Origin: Atherix ibis
Taxonomy: Eukaryota > Arthropoda > Insecta > Diptera > Athericidae
Direction: 5' to 3'
Length of the DNA: 64,000 bases
Assembly: GCA_958298945.1 (NCBI GenBank)
Contig: OY282609.1
Coordinates: forward strand, 45,289,393 to 45,353,392
Shown: piece by piece, positions 39,999-53,778 of the stretch
Numbering within the stretch: position 1 is the first letter of the stretch
How the letters are laid out: each line of letters starts with the position of its first letter
Notes under the pieces: generated by a model
What the model was told of the DNA's origin: nothing
Database searches by the model: none
What the model saw: the letters and a program-made list of their open reading frames with translations, nothing else
Program-made: the position numbers and the translations under genes

Positions 39999-41192
39999 GT
40001 ATGTTTAAGAGGAATGTGAAGTAGTACGTTTAAGAGGAATATGAAGTAGTATGTTTAAGAGGATTATGAAGTAGTATGTTTAAGAGTAATATGAAGTAGT
40101 ATGTTTAAGAGGAATATGAAGTAGAACGTTTAAGAGGAATGTGAAGTAGTATGTTTAAGAGGATTATGAAGTAGTGTGTTTAAGAGGAATATGAAGCAGT
40201 ACGTTTAAGAAGAATATGAAGTAGTATGTTCAAGACGATTATGAAGTAGTGTGTTTAAGAGGAATATGAAGTAGTATGTTTAAGAGGAATATGAAGTAGT
40301 ATGTTTAAGAGGAATATGAAGAAGTTTGTTTAAGTGGAATATGAATTAGCATGTTTAAGAGGAATATGAAGTAGTACGTTTAAGAGGAATATGAAGTAGT
40401 ATGTGTAAGAGGAATATGAAGTAGTATGTTTAAGAGGAATATGAAATAGTATGTTTAAGAGGAATATGAAGTACTATGTTTAAGAGGAATATGAAGTAGT
40501 ATGTTTAAGGGGAATATGAATTAGCATGTTTAAGATGAATATGAAGTAGTATGTTTAAGAGGAATATGAATTAGTATATTTAAGAGGAATATGAAATAGT
40601 ATATTTGAGAGGAATATGAAGTAGTATGTTTAAGAGGAATATGAAGTAGTATGTTTAAGAGGAATATGAAGTATTATGTTTAAGAGGATTATGAAGTAGT
40701 ATGTTTAAGAGGAATATGAGGAAGTATGTTTAAGAGGAATATGAAGTAGTATATTTAAGAGGAATATGAAGTAGTATGTTTAAAAAGAATATGAAGTAGT
40801 ATTTTTAAGAGGAATATGAAGTAGTATGTTTAAGAGGAATATGAAGTAGTATGTTTAAGAGTAATATGAAGTAGTATGTTTAAGAGGAATATGAAGTAGA
40901 ACGTTTAAGAGGAATGTGAAGTAGTATGTTTAAGAGGATTATGAAGTAGTATGTTTAAGAGGAATATGAAGTAGTACGTTTAAGAGGAATATGAAGTAGT
41001 ATGTTTAAGAGGATTATGAAGTAGTATGTTTAAGAGGAATGTGAAGTAGTATGTTTAAGAGGAATATGAAGTAGTTTGTTTAAGAGGAATATGAAGTAGT
41101 ATGTTTAGGAGGAATATGAAGTAGTATGTTTAAGAGGAATATGAAGTAGTATGTTTAAGAGGAATATGAAATAGTATGTTTAAGAGGAATAT

Positions 41193-44171
41193 GAAGTACT
41201 ATGTTTAAGAGGAATATGAAGTAGTATGTTTAAGGGGAATATGAATTAGCATGTTTAAGATGAATATGAAGTAGTATGTTTAAGAGGAATATGAAGTAGT
41301 ATATTTAAGAGGAATATGAAATAGTATATTTGAGAGGAATATGAAGTAGTATATTTAAGAGGAATATGAAGTAGTATGTTTAAGAGGAATATGAAATAAT
41401 ATGTTTGAGAGGAATATGAAGTAATATGTTTAAGAGGAATATGAAGTAGTATATTTAAGAGGAATATGAAGTAGTATATTTAAGGGGAATATGAATTAGC
41501 ATATTTAAGAGGAATATGAAGTAGTATGTTTAAGAGGAATATGAAGTAGTATGTTTAAAAGGAATATGAAGTAGTATGTTTAAGAGGATTATGAAGTAGT
41601 ATGTGTAAGAGGAATATGAAGAAGTATGTTTAAGAGTAATATGAAGTAGTATATTTAAAAAGAATATGAAGTAGTATTTTTAAGAGGAATATGAAGTAGT
41701 ATGTTTAAGAGGAATATGAAGTAGTATGTTTAAGAGTAATATGAAGTAGTATGTTTAAGAGGAATATGAAGTAGAACGTTTAAGAGGAATGTGAAGTAGT
41801 ATGTTTAAGAGGATTATGAAGTAGTGTGTTTAAGAGGAATATGAAGTAGTACGTTTAAGAGGAATATGAAGTAGTATGTTTAAAAGGATTATAAAGTAGT
41901 AGTATGTTTAAGAGGAATGTGAAGTAGTATGTTTAAGAGGAATATGAAGTAGTATGTTTAAGAGGAATATGAAGTAATATGTTTAAGAGGAATATGAAGT
42001 AGTATGTTTAAGAGGATTATGAATTAGTGTGTTTAAGAGGAATATGAAGTAGTATGTTTAAGAGGAATATGAAGTAGTAGTACGTTTAAGAGGAATATGA
42101 AGTAATATGTTTAAGGGGATTATGAAGTAGTGTGTTTAAGAGGAATATGAAGTAGTATGTTTAAGAGGAATATGAAGTAGTATGTTTAAGAGGAATATGA
42201 AGTAGTATGTTTAGGAGGAATATGAATTAGCATGTTTAAGAGGAATATGTAGTAGTATGTTTAAGAGGAATATGAAGTTGTATAATTAAGAGGAATATGA
42301 AGTAGTATGTTTAAGAGGAATATGAAATAGTATGTTTAAGAGGAATATGAAGTACTATGTTTAAGAGGAATATGAAGTAGTATGTTTAAGGGGAATATGA
42401 ATTAGCATGTTTAAGATGAATATGAAGTAGTATGTTTAAGAGGAATATGAAGTAGTATATTTAAGAGGAATATGAAATAGTATATTTGAGAGGAATATGA
42501 AGTAGTATATTTAAGAGGAATATGAAGTTGTATGTTTAAGAGGAATATGAAATAGTATGTTAAAGAGGAATATGAAGTAGTATGTTTAAGAGGAATATGA
42601 AGTAGTATATTTAAGAGGAATATGAAGTAGTATATTTAAGGGGAATATGAATTAGCATGTTTAAGAGGAATATGAAGTAGTATGTTTAAGAGGAATATGA
42701 AGTAGTATGTTTAAGAGGAATATGAAGTAGTATGTTTAAGAGGATTATGAAGTAGTATGTTTAAGAGGAATATGAAGAAGTATGTTTAAGAGGAATATGA
42801 AGTAGTATATTTAAGAGGAATATGAAGTAGTATGTTTAAAATAATATGAAGTTGTATTTTTAAGAGGAATATGAAGTAGTATGTTTAAGAGGAATATGAA
42901 GTAGTATGTTTAAGAGTAATATGAAGTAGTATGTTTAAGAGGAATATGTAGTAGAACGTTTAAGAGGAATGTGAAGTAGTATGTTTAAGAGGATTATGAA
43001 GTAGTGTGTTTAAGAGGAATGTGAAGCAGTACGTTTAAGAAGAATATGAAGTAGTATGTTCAAGACGATTATGAAGTAGTGTGTTTAAGAGGAATATGAA
43101 GTAGTATGTTTAAGAGGAATATGAAGTAGTATGTTTAAGAGGAATATGAAGAAGTATGTTTAAGTGGAATATGAATTAGCATGTTTAAGAGGAATATGAA
43201 GTAGTATGTTTAAGAGGAATATGAAGTAGTATGTTTAAGAGGAATATGAAGTAGTATGTTTAAGAGGAATATGAAATAGTATGTTTAAGAGGAATATGAA
43301 GTACTATGTTTAAGAGGAATATGAAGTAGTATGTTTAAGGGGAATATGAATTAGCATGTTTAAGATGAATATGAAGTAGTATGTTTAAGAGGAATATGAA
43401 GTAGTATATTTAAGAGGAATATGAAATAGTATATTTGAGAGGAATATGAAGTAGTATGTTTAAGAGGAATATGAAGTAGTATGTTTAAGAGGAATATGAA
43501 GTATTATGTTTAAGAGGATTATGAAGTAGTATGTTTAAGAGGAATATGAGGAAGTATGTTTAAGAGGAATATAAAGTAGTATATTTAAGAGGAATATGAA
43601 GTAGTATGTTTAAAAAGAATATGAAGTAGTATTTTTAAGAGGAATATGAAGTAGTATGTTTAAGAGGAATATGAAGTAGTATGTTTAAGAGTAATATGAA
43701 GTAGTATGTTTAAGAGGAATATGAAGTAGAACGTTTAAGAGGAATGTGAAGTAGTATGTTTAAGAGGATTATGAAGTAGTCTGTTTAAGAGGAATATGAA
43801 GTAGTACGTTTAAGAGGAATATGAAGTAGTATGTTTAAGAGGATTATGAAGTAGTATGTTTAAGAGGAATGTGAAGTAGTATGTTTAAGAGGAATATGAA
43901 GTAGTTTGTTTAAGAGGAATATGAAGTAGTATGTTTAGGAGGAATTGAATTAGCATGTTTAAGAGGAATATGAAGTAGTATGTTTAAGAGGAATATGAAG
44001 TAGTATGTTTAAGAGGAATATGAAGTAATATGTTTAAGAGGAATATGAAGTATTATGTTTAAGAGGACTATGAAGTAGTATATTTAAGAGGAATATGAAG
44101 TAGTATATTTAAGAAGAATATAAAGTAGTATTTTTAAGAGGAATATGAAGTAGTATGTTTAAGAGGAATAT
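41193..44171. repeat. HOR C, copy 2
   Basis: Offset to copy 3 is 2978-2979 at the TACT marker (41197 to 44176), the triplet unit (42071 to 45049), the ACGTTTAAGAAG marker (43031 to 46009) and the GAGGAAG marker (43541 to 46519). It contains the 24-bp TTTAAAATAATATG unit near 42831. Confidence 0.88.
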
Positions 44172-47150
44172 GAAGTACTATGTTTAAGAGGAATATGAAG
44201 TAGTATGTTTAAGGGGAATATGAATTAGCATGTTTAAGATGAATATGAAGTAGTATGTTTAAGAGGAATATGAAGTAGTATATTTAAGCGGAATATGAAA
44301 TAGTATATTTGAGAGGAATATGAAGTAGTATATTTAAGAGGAATATGAAGTAGTATGTTTAAGAGGAATATGAAATAGTATGTTTGAGAGGAATATGAAG
44401 TAGTATGTTTAAGAGGAATATGAAGTAGTATGTTTAAGAGGAATATGAAGTAGTATGTTTAAGAGGATTATGAAGTAGTATGTTTAAGAGGAATATGAAG
44501 AAGTATGTTTAAGAGTAATATGAAGTAGTATATTTAAAAAGAATATGAAGTAGTATTTTTAAGAGGAATTTGAAGTAGTATGTTTAACAGGAATATGAAG
44601 TAGTATGTTTAAGAGTAATATGAAGTAGTATGTTTAAGAGGAATATGAAGTAGAACGTTTTAGAGGAATGTTAAGTAGTATGTTTAAGAGGATTATGAAG
44701 TAGTGTGTTTAAGAGGAATATGAAGTAGTACGTTTAAGAGGAATATGAAGTAGTATGTTTAAAAGGATTATAAAGTAGTAGTATGTTTAAGAGGAATGTG
44801 AAGTAGTATGTTTAAGAGGAATATGAAGTAGTATGTTTAAGAGGAATATGAAGTAGTATGTTTAGGAGGAATTGAATTAGTATATTTAAGAGGAATATGA
44901 AGTAGTATGTTTAAGAGGAATATGAAGTAGTATGTTTAAGAGGAATATGAAGTAATATATTTAAGAGGAATATGAAGTAGTATGTTTAAGAGGATTATGA
45001 AGTAGTGTGTTTAAGAGGAATATGAAGTAGTATGTTTAAGAGGAATATGAAGTAGTAGTACGTTTAAGAGGAATATGAAGTAGTATGTTTAAGAGGATTA
45101 TGAAGTAGTGTGTTTAAGAGGAATATGAAGTAGTATGTTTAAGAGGAATATGAAGTAGTATGTTTAAGAGGAATATGAAGTAGTATGTTTAGGAGGAATA
45201 TGAATTAGCATGTTTAAGAGGAATATGAAGTAGTATGTTTAAGAGGAATATGAAGTTGTATGTTTAAGAGGAATATGAAGTAGTATGTTTAAGAAGAATA
45301 TGAAATAGTATGTTTAAGAGGAATATGAAGTACTATGTTTAAGAGGAATATGAAGTAGTATGTTTACGGGGAATATGACTTAGCATGTTTAAGATGAATA
45401 TGAAGTAGTATGTTTAAGAGGAATATGAAGTAGTATATTTAAGAGGAATATGAAATAGTATATTTGAGAGGAATATGAAGTAGTATATTTAAGAGGAATA
45501 TGAAGTTGTATGTTTAAGAGGAATATGAAATAGTATGTTTGAGAGGAATATGAAGTAGTATGTTTAAGAGGAATATGAAGTAGTATCTTTAAGAGGAATA
45601 TCAAGTAGTATATTTAAGGGGAATATGAATTAGCATGTTTAAGAGGAATATGAAGTAGTATGTTTAAGAGGAATATGAAGTAGTATGTTTAAGAGGAATA
45701 TGAAGTAGTATGTTTAAGAGGATTATGAAGTAGTATGTTTAAGAGGAATATGAAGAAGTATGATTAAGAGGAATATGAAGTAGTATATTTAAGAGTAATA
45801 TGAAGTAGTATGTTTAAAATAATATGAAGTAGTATTTTTAAGAGGAATATGCAGTAGTATGTTTAAGAGGAATATGAAGTAGTATGTTTAAGAGTAATAT
45901 GAAGTAGTATGTTTAAGAGGAATATGAAGTAGAACGTTTAAGAGGAATGTGAAGTAGTATGTTTAAGTGGATTATGAAGTAGTGTGTTTAAGAGGAATAT
46001 GAAGTAGTACGTTTAAGAAGAATATGAAGTCGTATGTTTAAGACGATTACGAAGTAGTGTGTATAAGAGGAATATGAAGTAGTATGTTTAAGAGGAATAT
46101 GAAGTAGTATGTTTAAGAGGAATATGAAGAAGTATGTTTAGGTGGAATATGAATTAGCATGTTTAAGAGGAATATGAAGTAGTATGTTAAAGAGGAATTT
46201 GAAGTAGTATGTTTAAGAGGAATATGAAGTAGTATGTTTAAGAGGAATATGAAATAGTATGTTTAAGAGGAATATGAAGTACTATGTTCAAGAGGAATAT
46301 GAAGTAGTATGTTTAAGGGGAATATGAATTAGCATGTTTAAGATGAATATGAAGTAGTATGTTTAAGAGGAATATGAAGTAGTATATTTAAGAGGAATAT
46401 GAAATAGTATATTTGAGAGGAATATGAAGTAGTATGTTTAAGAGGAATATGAAGTAGTATGTTTAAGAGGAATATGAAGTATTATGTTTAAGAGGATTAT
46501 GAAGTAGTATGTTTAAGAGGAATATGAGGAAGTATGTTTAAGAGGAATATGAAGTAGTATATTTAAGAGGAATATGAAGTAGTATGTTTAAAAAGAATAT
46601 GAAGTAGTATTTTTAAGAGGAATATGAAGTAGTATGTTTAAGAGGAATATGAAGTAGTATGTTTAAGAGTAATATGAAGTAGTATGTTTAAGAGGAATAT
46701 GAAGTAGAACGTTTAAGAGAAATGTGAAGTAGTATGTTTAAGAGGATTATGAAGTAGTCTGTTTAAGAGGAATATGAAGTAGTACGTTTAAGAGGAATAT
46801 GAAGTAGTATGTTTAAGAGGATTATGAAGTAGTATGTTTAAGAGGAATGTGAAGTAGTGTGTTTAAGAGGAATATGAAGTAGTATGTTTAAGAGGAATAT
46901 GAAGTAGTATGTTTAGGAGGAATTGAATTAGCATGTTTAAGAGGAATATGAAGTAGTATGTTTAAGAGGATTATGAAGTAGTATGTTTAAGAGGAATATG
47001 AAGTAATATGTTTAAGAGGAATATGAAGTATTATGTTTAAGAGGACTATGAAGTAGTATATTTAAGAGGAATATGAAGTAGTATATTTAAGAGGAATATG
47101 AAGTTGTATATTTAAGAGGAATATGAAGTAGTATATTTAAGAGGAATATG
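44172..47150. repeat. HOR C, copy 3
   Basis: Matches copy 2 at +2979. One four-unit (100-bp) loss occurs between 44176 and 44772 (offset falls to 2879), and the register is back at 2978 by 45049. About 75 bp (three units) extra is present near 47.1 kb. It contains the minus-strand open frame at 45389-45604. Confidence 0.87.
45389..45604 (-). other. Chance open frame in satellite (71 codons), not a gene
   Basis: The frame opens at a TTG (45602-45604) created by an AATATCAAG variant and closes at the ordinary satellite TAA (45389-45391). Because 25 is one more than a multiple of three, each minus-strand frame meets the consensus TAA every third unit (75 bp). Here two such stops are removed by TTTGAG variants: codon 22 (45539-45541) and codon 47 (45464-45466) read CAA. 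The predicted peptide is itself a 25-residue repeat rich in I, L, S, T, Y and H, with no domain. The same paired TTTGAG variants, 75 bp apart, recur at 44311/44386 and near 41331/41406, so the opening is a property of HOR C. I do not annotate it as a coding gene. Confidence 0.93.
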
Positions 47151-49639
47151 AAGTAGTATATTTAAGAAGAATATAAAGTAGTATTTTTAAGAGGAATATG
47201 AAGTAGTATGTTTAAGAGGAATATGAAGTAGTATGTTTAAGAGGAATATGAAGCAGTATGTTTAAGACGAATATGAAGTAGTATGTTTAAGAGCATTATC
47301 AAGTAATATGTTTAAGAGGAATATGAAGTAGTATATTTAAGAGGAATATGAAGTAGTATATTTAAGAGGAATATGAAGTAGTATGTTTAAGAGGAATATG
47401 AAGTAGTATGTTTGAGAGGAATATGCAGTAGTATGTTTAAGAGGAATATGAAGAAGTATGTTTAAGAGGAATATGAAGTAGTATATTTAAGAGGAATATG
47501 AAGTAGTTTGTTTAAGAAGAATATAATGAAGTATTTTCAAGAGGAATATGAAGTAGTATGTTTAAGAGGAATATGAAATAGTATGTTTAAGAGGAATATG
47601 AAGTAGTACGTTTAAGAGGAATATGAAGTAATATGTTTAAGAGGATTATGAAGTAGTATGTTTAAGAGGAATATGAAATAGTATGTTTAAGAGGAATATG
47701 AAGTAGTATGTTTAAGAGGAATATGAAGTAGTATGTTTAGGAGGAATATGAATTAGCATGTTTAAGAAGAATATGAAGAAGTATGTTTAAGAGGAATATG
47801 AAGTAGTATGTTTAAGAGGAATATGAAGTAGTATGTTTAGGAGGAATATGAATTAGCATGTTTAAGAGGAATATGAAGTAGTATGCTTAAGAGGAATATA
47901 AAGTAGTATGTTTAAAAGGAATATGAAGTAATATGTTTAAGAGGAATATGAAGTATTATGTTAAAGAGGACTATGAAGTAGTATATTTAAGAGGAATATG
48001 AAGTAGTATATTTAAGAGGAATATGAAGTAGTATATTTAAGAGGAATATAAAGTAGTATATTTAGGAGGAATATGAAGTAGTATGTTTAAGAGGAATATG
48101 AAGTAATATGTTTAAGAGGAATATGAAGTAATATGTTTAAGAGGACTATGAAGTAGTATATTTAAGAGGAATATGAAGTAGTATATTTAAGAGGAATATG
48201 AAGTAGTATATTTAAAAGGAATATGAAGTAGAATATTTAAGAGGAATATGAAGTAGTATATTTAAGAAGAATATGAAGTAATATTTTTAAGAGGAATATG
48301 AAGTAGTATGTTTAAGAGGAATATGAAGTAGTATGTTTATGAGGAATATGAAGTAGTATGTTTAAGAGGAATATGAAGAAGTTTGTTTAAGAGGAATATG
48401 AAGTAGTATATTTAAGAGGAATATGAAGTAGTATGTTTAAGAAGAATATGAAGTAGTATGTGTAAGAGGAATATGAAGTAGTATGTTTAAGAGGAATGTG
48501 AAGTAGTATATTGAAGAGGAATATGAAGTTGTATATTTAAGAGGAATATGAAATATTATATTTGAGAGGAATATGAAGTAGTATATTTAAGAGGAATATG
48601 AAGTATTATATTTAAGAGGAATATGAAGTAATATATTTAAGAGGAATATGAAGTAGTATGTTGAAGAGGAATATAAAGTAGTATGTTTAAGAGGAATATG
48701 AAGTATTATGTTTAAGAGGAATATAAAGTAGTACGTTTGAGAGGAATATGAAGTAGTATGTTTGAGAGGAATATGAAGTAGTATGTTTAAGAGGAATATA
48801 AAGTAGTATGTTTAAGAGGAATATTAAGTAGTATGTTTAAGAGGAATATGAAGTAGTATGTTTAAGAGGAATATGAAGTACTATGTTTAAGAGGAATATG
48901 AAGTAGTATGTTTAAGGGGAATATGAATTAGCATGTTTAAGAGGAATATGAAGTTGTATGTTTAAGAGGATTATGAAGTAGTATGTTTAAGAGGAATATG
49001 AAGTAGTATGTTTAAGAGGCATATGAAGTAGTATGTTTAAGAGGAATATGAAGTAGTATGTTTAAGAGATATATGAAGTAGTATGTTTAAGGGGAATATG
49101 AATTAGCATGTTTAAGAGGAATATGAAGTAGTATGTTTAAGAGGATTATGAAGTAGTATGTTTAAGAGGAATATGAAGCAGTATGTTTAAGAGGAATATG
49201 AAGTAGTATGTGTAAGAGGAATATGAAGTAGTATGTTTAAGAGGAATATAAAGTTATATGTTTAAGAGGAATATGAAGTAATATGTTTAAGAGTAATATG
49301 AAGTAGTATGTTTAAGAGGAATATGAAGTAGTACGTTTAAGAGGAATATGAAGTAGTATGTTTAAGAGGATTAATAAGTAGTATGTTTAAGAGGAATATA
49401 AAGTAGTATATTTAAGAAGATATGAAGTATTATATATAAGAGGAATATGAAGTTGTATATATAAGACAAATATGAAGTAGTATATTTAAGAGGAATATGA
49501 AGTAGTATGTTTAAGAGGAATATGAAGTAGTATATTTAAGATGAATATGAAGTAGTATATTTAAGAGAAATATGAAGTTGTATATTTAAGAGGAATATGA
49601 AGTAGTATATTTAAGAGGAATATGAAGTAGTACGTTTAA

Positions 49640-50940
49640 GAGGAATATGAAGTAGTATGTTTAAGAGGAATGTGAAGTAATATGTTTAAGAGGAATATGA
49701 AGTAGTATGTTTAAGAGAAGTATGCAGTAGTTTATTTAAGAGGAATATGATGTAGTATGTTTAAGAGGAATAATAAGTAGTATGTTTAAGGGGCATATGA
49801 AGTAGTATGTTTAAGAGGAATATGAAGTAGTATGTTTAAGAGGAATATGAAGTAGTATGTTTAAGAGGAATATGAAGTGGTATGTTTAAGAGGAATATGA
49901 AGTAGTATGTTTAAGAGGAATATGAAGTAGTATGTTTAAGAGGAATATGAAGTAGTATATTTAAGAGGAATATGAAGTAGTATGTTTAAGAGGAATATGA
50001 AACAGTATGTTTAAGTGGAATATGAAGTAATATGTTTAAGAGGAATATGAAGTATTATGTTTAAGAGGACTATGAAGTAGTATATTTAAGAAGAATATGA
50101 AGTAGTATATTTAAGAGGAATATAAAGTAGTATATTTGAAAGGAATATGAAGTAGTATATTTAAGAGGAATATGAAGTAGTATATTTAAGAAGAATATAA
50201 AGTAGTATTTTTAAGAGCAATATGAAGTAGTATGTTTAAGAGGAATATGAAGTAGTATGTTTAAGAGGAATATGAAGTAGTATGTTTAAGAGGAATATGA
50301 AGAAGTATGTTTAAGAGGAATATGAAGTAGTATATTTAAGAGGAATATGAAGAAGTATGTTTAAGAAGAATATGAAGTAGTATGTGTAAGAGGAATATGA
50401 AGTAGTATGTTTAAGAGGAATATGAAGTAGTATATTTAAGAGGAATATGAAGTAGTATATTTAAGAGGAATATGAAATAGTATATTTGAGAGGAATATGA
50501 AGTAGTATATTTAAGAGGAATATGAAGTATTATGTTTAAGAAGAATATAAAGTAGTATGTTTAAGAGGAATATGAAGTAGTATGTTTAAGAGGAATATGA
50601 AGTAGTATGTTTAAGAGGAATATGAAGTAGTATGTTTAAGACGAATATGAAGTAGTATGTTTAAGAGGAATATGAAGTAGTATGTTTAAGAGGAATATGA
50701 AGTAGTATGTTTAAGAGGAATATGAAGTAGTATGTTTAAGAGGAATATGAAGTACTATGTTTAAGAGGAATATGAAGTAGTATGTTTAAGGGGAATATGA
50801 ATTAGCATGTTTAAGAGGAATATGAAGTAGTATGTTTAAGAGGATTATGAAGTAGTATGTTTAGGAGGAATATGAAGTAGTATATTTAAGAGGAATATGA
50901 AGTAGTATGTTTAAGAGAAATATGCAGTAGTATATTTAAG
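49640..50940. repeat. 5,073-bp offset repeat, copy 1
   Basis: GGGCATATG (49791 and 54864) and GTGTAAG (50384 and 55457) both give an offset of 5,073 bp, and the run of GTAATATG, GTATTATG, GGACTATG, GTATTTTTAAG and TTTGAG units matches in order. Confidence 0.8.
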
Positions 50941-51629
50941 AGGAATATGAAGTAATATGTTTAAGAGGAATATGAAGTAGTATGTTTAAGAGGCATATGA
51001 AGTAGTATGTTTAAGAGGAATATGAAATAGTATGTTTAAGAGGAATATGAAGTAGTCTGTTTAAGAGGAATATGAAGTAGTATGTTTAAGAGTAATATGA
51101 AGTAGTATGTTTAAGAGGAATATGAAGTAGTATGTTTAAGAGGAATATGAAGTAGTATGTTTGAGAGGAATATGAAGTAGTATGTTTAAGAGGAATATGA
51201 AGTAGTATGTTTAAGAGGAATATGAAGTAGTATGTTTGAGAGGAATATGAAGTAGTATGTTTAAGAGGAATATGAAGTAGTATGTTTAAGAGGAATATGA
51301 AGTAGTAGGTTTAAGAGTAATATGAAGTAGTATGTTTAAGAGGAATATGAAGTACTATGTTTAAGAGGAATATGAAGTAGTATGTTTAAGGGGAATATGA
51401 ATTAGCATGTTTAAGAGGAATATGAAGTAGTATGCTTAAGAGGAATATGAAGTAGTATATGTAAGAGGAATATGAAGTAGTATGTCTAAGAGGAATATGA
51501 AGTGGTATGGTTAAGAGGAATATGAAGTAGTATGTTTGAGAGGAATATGAAATAGTATGTTAAAGAGGAATATGAAGTAGTATATTTAAGAGGAATATGA
51601 AGTAGTATGTTTAAGAGGAATATGAAGTA

Positions 51630-52480
51630 GTATATTTAAGAAGATATGAAGTATTATATTTAAGAGGAATATGAAGTAGTATATTTAAGACTAATATGAA
51701 GTAGTATATTTAAGAGGAATATGAAGTAGAATGTTTAAGAGGAATATGAAGTAGTATATTTAAGAGGAATATGAAGTAGTATATTTAAGAGAAATATGAA
51801 GTTGTATATTTAAGAGGAATATGAAGTAGTATATTTAAGAGGAGTATAAAGTAGTATATTTAAGAGGAATATGAATTAGTACGTTTAAGAGAAATATGAA
51901 GTAGTATGTTTAAGAGGAATATGAAGTAATATGTTTAAGAGGAATATGAAGTAGTATGTTTAAGAGAAATATGCAGTAGTATATTTAAGAGGAATATGAT
52001 GTAGTATGTTTAAGAGGAATATGAAGTAGTATGTTTAAGAGGCATATGAAGTAGTATGTTTAAGAAGAATATGAAGTAGTATGTTTAAGAGGATTAATAA
52101 GTAGTATGTTTAACAGGAATATAAAGTAGTATATTTAAGAAAATATGAAGTTTTATATTTAAGAGGAATATGAAGTAGTATATTTAAGACTAATATGAAG
52201 TAGTATATTTAAGAGGAATATGAAGTAGTATGTTTAAGAGGAATAGGAAGTAGTATATTTAAGAGGAATATGAAGCAGTATATTTAAGAGAAATATGAAG
52301 TTGTATATTTAAGAGGAATATGAAGTAGTATATTTAAGAGGAATATAAAGTAATTTATTTAAGAGGCATATGAAGTAGTATATTTAAGAGGAATATGAAG
52401 TAGTACGTTTAAGAGGAATATGAAGTAGTATGTTTATGAGGAATATGAAGTTATATGTTTGAGAGGCATATGAAGTAGTA
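51630..52480. repeat. 1,273/1,298-bp offset repeat, copy 1
   Basis: 24-bp units at 51630 and 52903 (offset 1,273), then 52129 and 53427 (1,298), and TTATATGTTTGAG at 52451 and 53749 (1,298). The change of 25 bp is one unit gained in copy 2. Confidence 0.82.
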
Positions 52481-52902
52481 TATTTAAGAGGTATATGAAG
52501 TAGTATGTTTAAGAGGAATATGAAATAGTATGTTTAAAAGGAATATGAAGTAGTATGTTTAAGAGGAATATGAAGTAGTATGTTTAAGAGTAATATGAAG
52601 TAGTATGTTTAAGAGTAATATGAAGTAGTATGTTTAAGAGGAATATGAAGTGGTATGGTTAAGAGGAATATGAAGTAGTATGTTTGAGAGGAATATGAAA
52701 TAGTATGTTAAAGAGGAATATGAAGTAGTATGTTTAAGAGGAATATAAAGTAGTATGTTTAAGAGGAATATGAAGTAGTATGTTTAAGAGTAATATGAAA
52801 TAGTATGTTGAAGAGGAATATGAAGTAGTACGATTAAGAGGAATATGAAGTAGTATGTTTAAGAGGATTAATAAGTAGTATGTTTAAGAGGAATATAAAG
52901 TA

Positions 52903-53778
52903 GTATATTTAAGAAGATATGAAGTATTATATTTAAGAGGAATATGAAGTAGTATGTTTAAGACTAATATGAAGTAGTATATTTAAGAGGAATATGAAGT
53001 AGAATGTTTAAGAGGAATATGAAGTAGTATATTTAAGAGGAATATGAAGTAGTATATTTAAGAGAAATATGAAGTTGTATATTTAAGTGGAATATGAAGT
53101 AGTATATTTAAGAGGAATATAAAGTAGTATATTTAAGAGGCATATGAAGTATTATATTTAAGAGGAATATGAAGTAGTACGTTTAAGAGAAATATGAAGT
53201 AGTATGTTCAAGAGGAATATGAAGTAATATGTTTAAGAGGAATATGAAGTAGTATGTTTAAGAGAAATATGCAGTAGTATATTTAAGAGGAATATGATGT
53301 AGTATGTTTAAGAGGAATATGAAGTAGTATGTTTAAGAGGCATATGAAGTAGTATGTTTAAGAAGAATATGAAGTAGTATGTTTAAGAGGATTAATAAGT
53401 AGTATGTTTAAGAGGAATATAAAGTAGTATATTTAAGAAAATATGAAGTTTAATATTTAAGAGGAATATGAAGTAGTATATTTAAGACTAATATGAAGTA
53501 GTATATTTAAGAGGAATATGAAGTAGTATGTTTAAGAGGAATATGAAGTAGTATATTTAAGAGGAATATGAAGCAGTATATTTAAGAGAAATATGAAGTT
53601 GTATATTTAAGAGGAATATGAAATAGTATATTTAAGAGGAATATAAAGTAACTTATTTAAGAGGCATATGAAGTAGTATATTTAAGAGGAATATGAAGTA
53701 GTACGTTTAAGAGGAATATGAAGTAGTATGTTTATGAGGAATATGAAGTTATATGTTTGAGAGGCATATGAAGTAGTA
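52903..53778. repeat. 1,273/1,298-bp offset repeat, copy 2
   Basis: Second copy of 51630-52480, including the rare AAGAAAATATGAAGTTT form of the 24-bp unit (52129 and 53427). Confidence 0.82.

Larger units (their letters stand above)
38185..41192. repeat. HOR C, copy 1
   Basis: The copy contains, in order, the TACT/GGGG/AGCATG cassette, paired TTTGAG units, a triplet-insertion unit (38866), a GGAATTGAATTAG unit near 38982, the GTAGTAGTACG unit (39143), a second AAAGTAGTAGTATG unit (39971), an AAGACGATT unit near 40233, and GAGGAAGTATG near 40716. Offsets to copy 2 fall from 3008 (38189 to 41197) to 2909 (39162 to 42071) to 2830 (40711 to 43541), so copy 2 lacks about 180 bp by two losses. 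Confidence 0.87.
37000..47200. repeat. Zone IV: higher-order repeat family C (about 3 kb)
   Basis: Three successive copies of a roughly 3-kb HOR start at TACTATG markers (38189, 41197, 44176). The zone has two kinds of 28-bp unit with an extra AGT triplet (GAAGTAGTAGTACG and AAAGTAGTAGTATG), a 24-bp unit reading GGAATTGAATTAG, paired TTTGAG units 75 bp apart, and a GAGGAAGTATG unit. A partial copy occupies about 37.2-38.2 kb. Confidence 0.88.

Noticed and set aside
45389..45604. 71-codon minus-strand ORF as a protein gene
   Set aside because: It starts at a TTG made by one variant base, ends at the normal satellite TAA, and is open only because two TTTGAG variants fall 75 bp apart. The peptide is the translated satellite itself.
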